Positions 60,692 through 64,000 of a stretch of DNA of 64,000 bases are shown one piece after another (position 1 is the first letter of the stretch; each line of letters starts with the position of its first letter). The stretch lies in assembly GCF_042432825.1 (NCBI RefSeq), contig NZ_JBHLWN010000068.1, positions 1-64,000 on the forward strand, given 5' to 3'. The notes under the pieces were generated by a model that made no database searches, was not told where the DNA came from, and saw only the letters and a list, made by a program, of their open reading frames with translations. The stretch comes from Gordoniibacillus chartarius (GTDB lineage Bacteria > Bacillota > Bacilli > Paenibacillales > NBRC-103111). Both the position numbers and the translations under genes were made by a program.

Positions 60692-61372
60692 ATGCAAACA
60701 GGACCTCGCAAACCATCACAGCCGGAAGCGATGCTGTTCGATCTCGACGGCACGCTGTTTCAGACGGAGACGCTGCTGCTGCCGGCTTACCATGCAGCAT
60801 TCGGCCAGCTTCGGGAGGAAGGCCTGTACAACGGACCGACTCCGCCGGAGGAGCGCATTCTCGGCTCGCTCGGGATGCTGCTTGAGCATATTTGGCAGCG
60901 GGTGCTGCCGGAGGCGCCGCCCGCCGTGCACCGCCGATTGGACGAGCTGCTGCTGCAGCGGCAGCTGGAAGGGCTCGAACAAGGCGTCGGCAATTTATAC
61001 GGCGGGGTGGCGGACACGCTGCGGACGCTGCACGCACGCGGCATACGTCTGTTCATTGCCAGCAACGGACTGGAGGAGTACGTCAAGCAGGTCCCGCGGG
61101 CGACGGGGATTGCTGAATATTTTGAAGGCTTCTACAGTGCCGGAGAGTACCGGACCCGTTCCAAGGTCGATCTGGTCAGGCTGCTGCTCGACCGCCATCA
61201 CATTTCATCGGCTTGGATGGTCGGGGACCGGTCATCCGATGTGGAGGCCGGCCGGCGCAACGGGCTGACCGTCGTCGGCTGCGATTATGCCGGCTTCCGT
61301 TCCGACGGAGAGCTCGACGGAGACGATATTCGGATTACGCAGTTTGCGCAGCTGCTGGACCATTTGGCTTAA
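60692..61372 (+). CDS. HAD family hydrolase (PGP-like)
   Basis: A 226-aa HAD phosphatase with a C1 cap. Motif I LFDLDGTLFQTE (about 15-26), motif II ASNGLEEY (about 120), motif III Lys in RTRSKVDL, motif IV MVGDRSSDVEAG (about 177-188). The substrate is not evident; relatives include phosphoglycolate phosphatase and pyrophosphatase-like enzymes. AGGGAG precedes the ATG. Convergent with the YmaF gene. Confidence 0.87.
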   Translation: MQTGPRKPSQPEAMLFDLDGTLFQTETLLLPAYHAAFGQLREEGLYNGPTPPEERILGSLGMLLEHIWQRVLPEAPPAVHRRLDELLLQRQLEGLEQGVGNLYGGVADTLRTLHARGIRLFIASNGLEEYVKQVPRATGIAEYFEGFYSAGEYRTRSKVDLVRLLLDRHHISSAWMVGDRSSDVEAGRRNGLTVVGCDYAGFRSDGELDGDDIRITQFAQLLDHLA

Positions 61373-61374
61373 TC

Positions 61375-61806
61375 TTACCAGCCCGGCGGCGGATCCCCGA
61401 GGTTGCGGCTTGTGACAGCCTCGAACGTGTGGCGATGCCGTTCGCGGCCGCCTTCGGCATACACGACGCCGCCGGTGAGCGGGGTTCCGCCTGTGCCTTG
61501 CGCCTGTACCGGCTTCGTATAATTGTAGTAGGTGACGTCGCTGACGGTATGATAGTGAGAGCCGTCAGGAAGCGGTATCGCCGGTCCCGTACGGTCGTAA
61601 TAGCGGTGGGTATGACCCGCCGCAGCTTCCGTGATGCCTTGGAAATAATGGAAGTGCCCGTCGTAGGCGCTGCCGTTTGCTGCATAAACGTAGCCGAGCA
61701 AGCGGTGCCGGTGACCCTCTTCAACGGACGTAAATGCACCGAACGCATGCGTATGCGGCGGATGCCGCCGCCAGTCCGGCTTCAGGCATGGAACCTTGCG
61801 AAGCAT
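61375..61806 (-). CDS. YmaF family protein
   Basis: A 143-aa His-rich protein typical of YmaF: repeats of HTHAF, HRHRLLGYVYAAN, GHFHYFQG, GHTHRYYDRT, DGSHYHTV and RHRHTF. The regularly spaced His pairs could bind metal, but no function is known. ATG 61806 follows GGGCGGGTGA; the open frame further upstream to 61908 lies within the next gene. Confidence 0.85.
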   Translation of the reverse strand: MLRKVPCLKPDWRRHPPHTHAFGAFTSVEEGHRHRLLGYVYAANGSAYDGHFHYFQGITEAAAGHTHRYYDRTGPAIPLPDGSHYHTVSDVTYYNYTKPVQAQGTGGTPLTGGVVYAEGGRERHRHTFEAVTSRNLGDPPPGW

Positions 61807-61868
61807 AGAATCACCCGCCCTTATCGAGAGTTCAATATTTACACGGAAAACAAGCAGCGACGCCCGGA

Positions 61869-62981
61869 TTATTCCGAACGCCGCTGTTTGCGCTGCTTCA
61901 GCAGCCATAACGCATACTCCAGCGGACGGGATATCGCCCTTGCGTATACGTCCTTCTCTCCGATCTTGCGGAACACTTCCCTCGAAGGCTTGGGATTCAC
62001 CTCAAGCAGCCAGACATGGCCTTTCGGATCGACGGCCAAATCGATGCCCAGCTCGCACAATGAGCCGTACTTTTGCTCCAAGTGATCGGCAATGATGTAC
62101 GCCAGCCGATGCATAGACCGCTCGATCGCCGCGACCTGCGCGCGGGGGAAGCGCCGGGCGAGCAGCTGCTCGGTCTGTGCCGCCGTGCCGCCGCCATGCA
62201 GATTGGATGTGATCGAGCGCGGTGCGCCGATGCGGCCTGCGCAGCCGGTGACGTCCCATTGTCCGCGGCCGTTCTTTTGGATCAGCAGCCGGAAATCGTG
62301 AACGCGTCCGTCCGGCAGGACCAGGTTAATGCCCTGCTGCACCAAGTATTGCTCGGTCAGCCCCAGCGCGCCGAGCTTGGCGGCAAGCTGAGCGTCACTA
62401 ATTCGCTGCGGCTGAAGAATGACCCGGTTGGCATTGCGGCCTTGCACCAAGTAATTTCCGGAGGACGTCTGTTCGATCCGGAGAATGCCCCGCCCGCCCG
62501 TGCCGTTGCGAGGCTTCAAATAAACAAGCTTATGTTTCTTGATGAATTTGACCGTATCCGGGATGCCGGTAAATTTTACGGTAACCGGCAGATGCGGAGC
62601 GATGCGGTCATTCTCGGACATGTATTGGTAGATGACCCATTTGTTGGCGAGCGGCCGGCCCAAGTATATTAATTTCGGGAACTGGTTGCGGAACGCTTTG
62701 ACTTGATGATACTTAACCGGCCCCTGGTAGCGGCACCGATCGTAGATCAGATCCGGGATATTTGTCCAGCGGCGTATCCACTTTCCGGACGTACGGTCAA
62801 ACACGAGAGCGCGAATTGCAGTCTGATCGGGCTTGACGTCTTCGGCCGTAAAGACGAGAACGTCGAGCCCTAGTGTGCGGCCGCGTTGCGACAGCTTCTG
62901 GAAGAATGCAAGCTCCTCCAGCTTTTTCTTGTTCATATAAACCGCCAATACGCCAAGACGGGGAAGGCTCAACCCAGTCAC
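61869..62981 (-). CDS. YheC/YheD family ATP-grasp protein
   Basis: A 370-aa protein of the YheC/YheD endospore-coat-associated family with an ATP-grasp fold. Seen: LGVLAVYMNKK at the start, PDLIYDRCRYQ, LGRPLANKWVIYQYM, YLKPRNGTGGRGI (phosphate-binding), VQQGINLVLPDGRVHDFRLL and LGIDLAVDPKGHVWLLEVNPKP (metal-binding Glu/Asn). The reaction is unknown; the family is found in spore formers. The GTG start overlaps the end of the upstream homologue by 4 bp. Confidence 0.87.
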   Translation of the reverse strand: MTGLSLPRLGVLAVYMNKKKLEELAFFQKLSQRGRTLGLDVLVFTAEDVKPDQTAIRALVFDRTSGKWIRRWTNIPDLIYDRCRYQGPVKYHQVKAFRNQFPKLIYLGRPLANKWVIYQYMSENDRIAPHLPVTVKFTGIPDTVKFIKKHKLVYLKPRNGTGGRGILRIEQTSSGNYLVQGRNANRVILQPQRISDAQLAAKLGALGLTEQYLVQQGINLVLPDGRVHDFRLLIQKNGRGQWDVTGCAGRIGAPRSITSNLHGGGTAAQTEQLLARRFPRAQVAAIERSMHRLAYIIADHLEQKYGSLCELGIDLAVDPKGHVWLLEVNPKPSREVFRKIGEKDVYARAISRPLEYALWLLKQRKQRRSE

Positions 62982-64000
62982 CTTCTTTTGTTCTTTTTGG
63001 CCAGGTACATCGCATAACGAATCGTGCGTTCAAGAGACTTGCGGCGAATTTCCGGTTCGTCGAACTTCATCGGTTTCGCGTTCGCTTCGAAGAACCATAC
63101 CCGGCCATCCGTATCGACGCCGAGATCCATCGACATCTCCCCGTAGGTATGCCCCGACGATGCCTCGATTCGGGCGGCAATCTTCAGCGCTGCCTTCTTC
63201 ACACGCTCGAGAATGCTTTCGGCCTCCGCCGGTCCGAATGCGGAGCTGAGCACTCGGCGCGGCTCGTTGATGGAGCCACCGCGCGGTACATGCGTTGTGA
63301 TGCTCGCCTTGCCGGCGACCCGGGCGCCGACGCCGGTGACGCTCCATTTGCCCGTGCCTGTTTTCTGCACCAGCGCGCGCAAGTCGTACGGACGTTTGTT
63401 GTAGCGGGCGAGTCGGATGCCTTGCTGAACAATATATTCTTTGGACCCGATTTCCGAGCGAAGCTCAGGCCACAGTTCTTCGATACTGCTGAAGACGGCT
63501 TCTTGGGAGCCGGTCGTATCTTGCAGCTTCAGCACATACTTGGGCTGACCGCTGCGGAGCGGGCGCTCCAGCCGCATGATGCCTCTGCCGGCCTTGCCCT
63601 TCACCGGCTTCAAATACACCGTCCCGTGATCGTTCAAGAGCTGCTCCAATTGCCGGGAGCCAGTGAGCTGATGAGTAACCGGGATGAAGCGGCGCGTTTC
63701 GGCGGAGCGGTTCAGCCACTCGGAAAGAGACCATTTGTTAAAAAAGGACGGGTTGAACAGCTGAACTTTACGGCTTTTGAGACACATTTGGATCGTCTGC
63801 TGCACTTCCGGGAGCATCTCAAGCTTGCGGTACGGCACCCGGTTATAGATGACGTGCGGCATCGTTACCGGGCTGCGCCGCCATTTGCGGGCTTTGAAGT
63901 CGTAGCAGTAAGCGAGAAACAGGTCGCCGGTCAGCTTCAGGTCGGCTGTCGTCACGACGTAAACCTGGGCGCCGAGCTCCTCGCCGATGCGGATAATATC
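62978..64000 (-). CDS. YheC/YheD family ATP-grasp protein (partial at window end)
   Basis: The gene enters from beyond 64000 and reads to 62978; at least 340 residues are inside the window. It is a paralogue of the downstream gene: VIYNRVPYRKLE, NKWSLSEWLNR, YLKPVKGKAGRGIMRLE, VQQGIRLARYNKRPYDLRAL and MDLGVDTDGRVWFFEANAKP, so the ATP-grasp core is complete. The reading frame is open to the edge, and the true start lies outside. GTG 63955 is not taken as the start. Confidence 0.85.
   Translation of the reverse strand, partial: DIIRIGEELGAQVYVVTTADLKLTGDLFLAYCYDFKARKWRRSPVTMPHVIYNRVPYRKLEMLPEVQQTIQMCLKSRKVQLFNPSFFNKWSLSEWLNRSAETRRFIPVTHQLTGSRQLEQLLNDHGTVYLKPVKGKAGRGIMRLERPLRSGQPKYVLKLQDTTGSQEAVFSSIEELWPELRSEIGSKEYIVQQGIRLARYNKRPYDLRALVQKTGTGKWSVTGVGARVAGKASITTHVPRGGSINEPRRVLSSAFGPAEAESILERVKKAALKIAARIEASSGHTYGEMSMDLGVDTDGRVWFFEANAKPMKFDEPEIRRKSLERTIRYAMYLAKKNKRR

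Overview
The window is about 57% GC over most of its length. The genes point to a spore-forming Firmicute of the Paenibacillaceae, most likely Paenibacillus or a close relative. Evidence for this: a cotJABC spore-coat operon behind a sigma-E-type promoter, a YtvI-like sporulation membrane protein, a SpoVB/MurJ-type flippase, YmaF and YheC/YheD ATP-grasp proteins, a YfkAB-type radical SAM protein, a c-di-AMP riboswitch, YesM/YesN-type two-component genes, and sugar ABC operons without their own ATPase. No rRNA, tRNA or CRISPR array was seen.

Layout. 1-16.6 kb is ordinary chromosome: HAD phosphatase, DUF456, ThuA-like, flippase, NlpC/P60 lipoprotein, two HD-GYP proteins around a MoaD-MoaE fusion and a 5'-nucleotidase, yfkAB, a CNNM/CBS transporter, a YtvI-like protein, an NlpC/P60 hydrolase, then cotJA and cotJB. 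At 10.8-11.3 kb lie gene remnants, including the end of an MMPL transporter. 16.6-27.2 kb is a low-GC accessory region: a large serine recombinase, phage-like small genes and broken genes, DUF1801 and TrmO-like cargo, DUF3231, a MarR-luciferase-domain-haloalkane dehalogenase operon, and transposase remnants. 27.4-39.4 kb holds an O-antigen-ligase-like protein, a two-component system beside a sugar ABC operon, a lipoprotein, a chemoreceptor and a CheY-like protein. 39.6-53.2 kb is a peptidoglycan-sugar (MurNAc) salvage locus. 53.2-56.4 kb holds cell-wall enzymes, one behind a c-di-AMP riboswitch. 56.5-59.3 kb is a persulfide-responsive operon. The end carries YdcF, DUF6526, HAD, YmaF and two YheC/YheD genes, the last cut by the window edge.

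Main discovery. cotJC is split in two. Its 5' part (16597-16790) lies on the plus strand and its 3' part (21919-21544) lies 5.1 kb away on the minus strand, with a large serine recombinase between them. The break points share a 7-bp core in inverted orientation. Joining the parts at the core gives exactly 570 nt (189 codons plus stop), the usual CotJC length, and restores the conserved GTEEFAHLEM stretch. The two non-cotJC flanks, joined at the same core, make a 50-bp dyad typical of a serine-integrase attP. Because attL and attR are inverted, recombination between them would flip the 5.1-kb segment rather than excise it: cotJC would be repaired, attP would be rebuilt on the chromosome, and integrase alone could flip it back. 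This may be a natural, reversible, sporulation-linked inversion switch, or the scar of an ordinary cotJC-integrated element that was later rearranged.

Salvage logic. Import is by an ABC transporter, so the sugar arrives unphosphorylated. A BadF-type kinase (MurK-like), MurQ etherase, AnmK, NagZ and NamZ then form a pathway, with a MurR-type regulator divergent from the kinase. NamZ and NagZ show no signal peptide here, suggesting cytoplasmic breakdown of imported muropeptide sugars.
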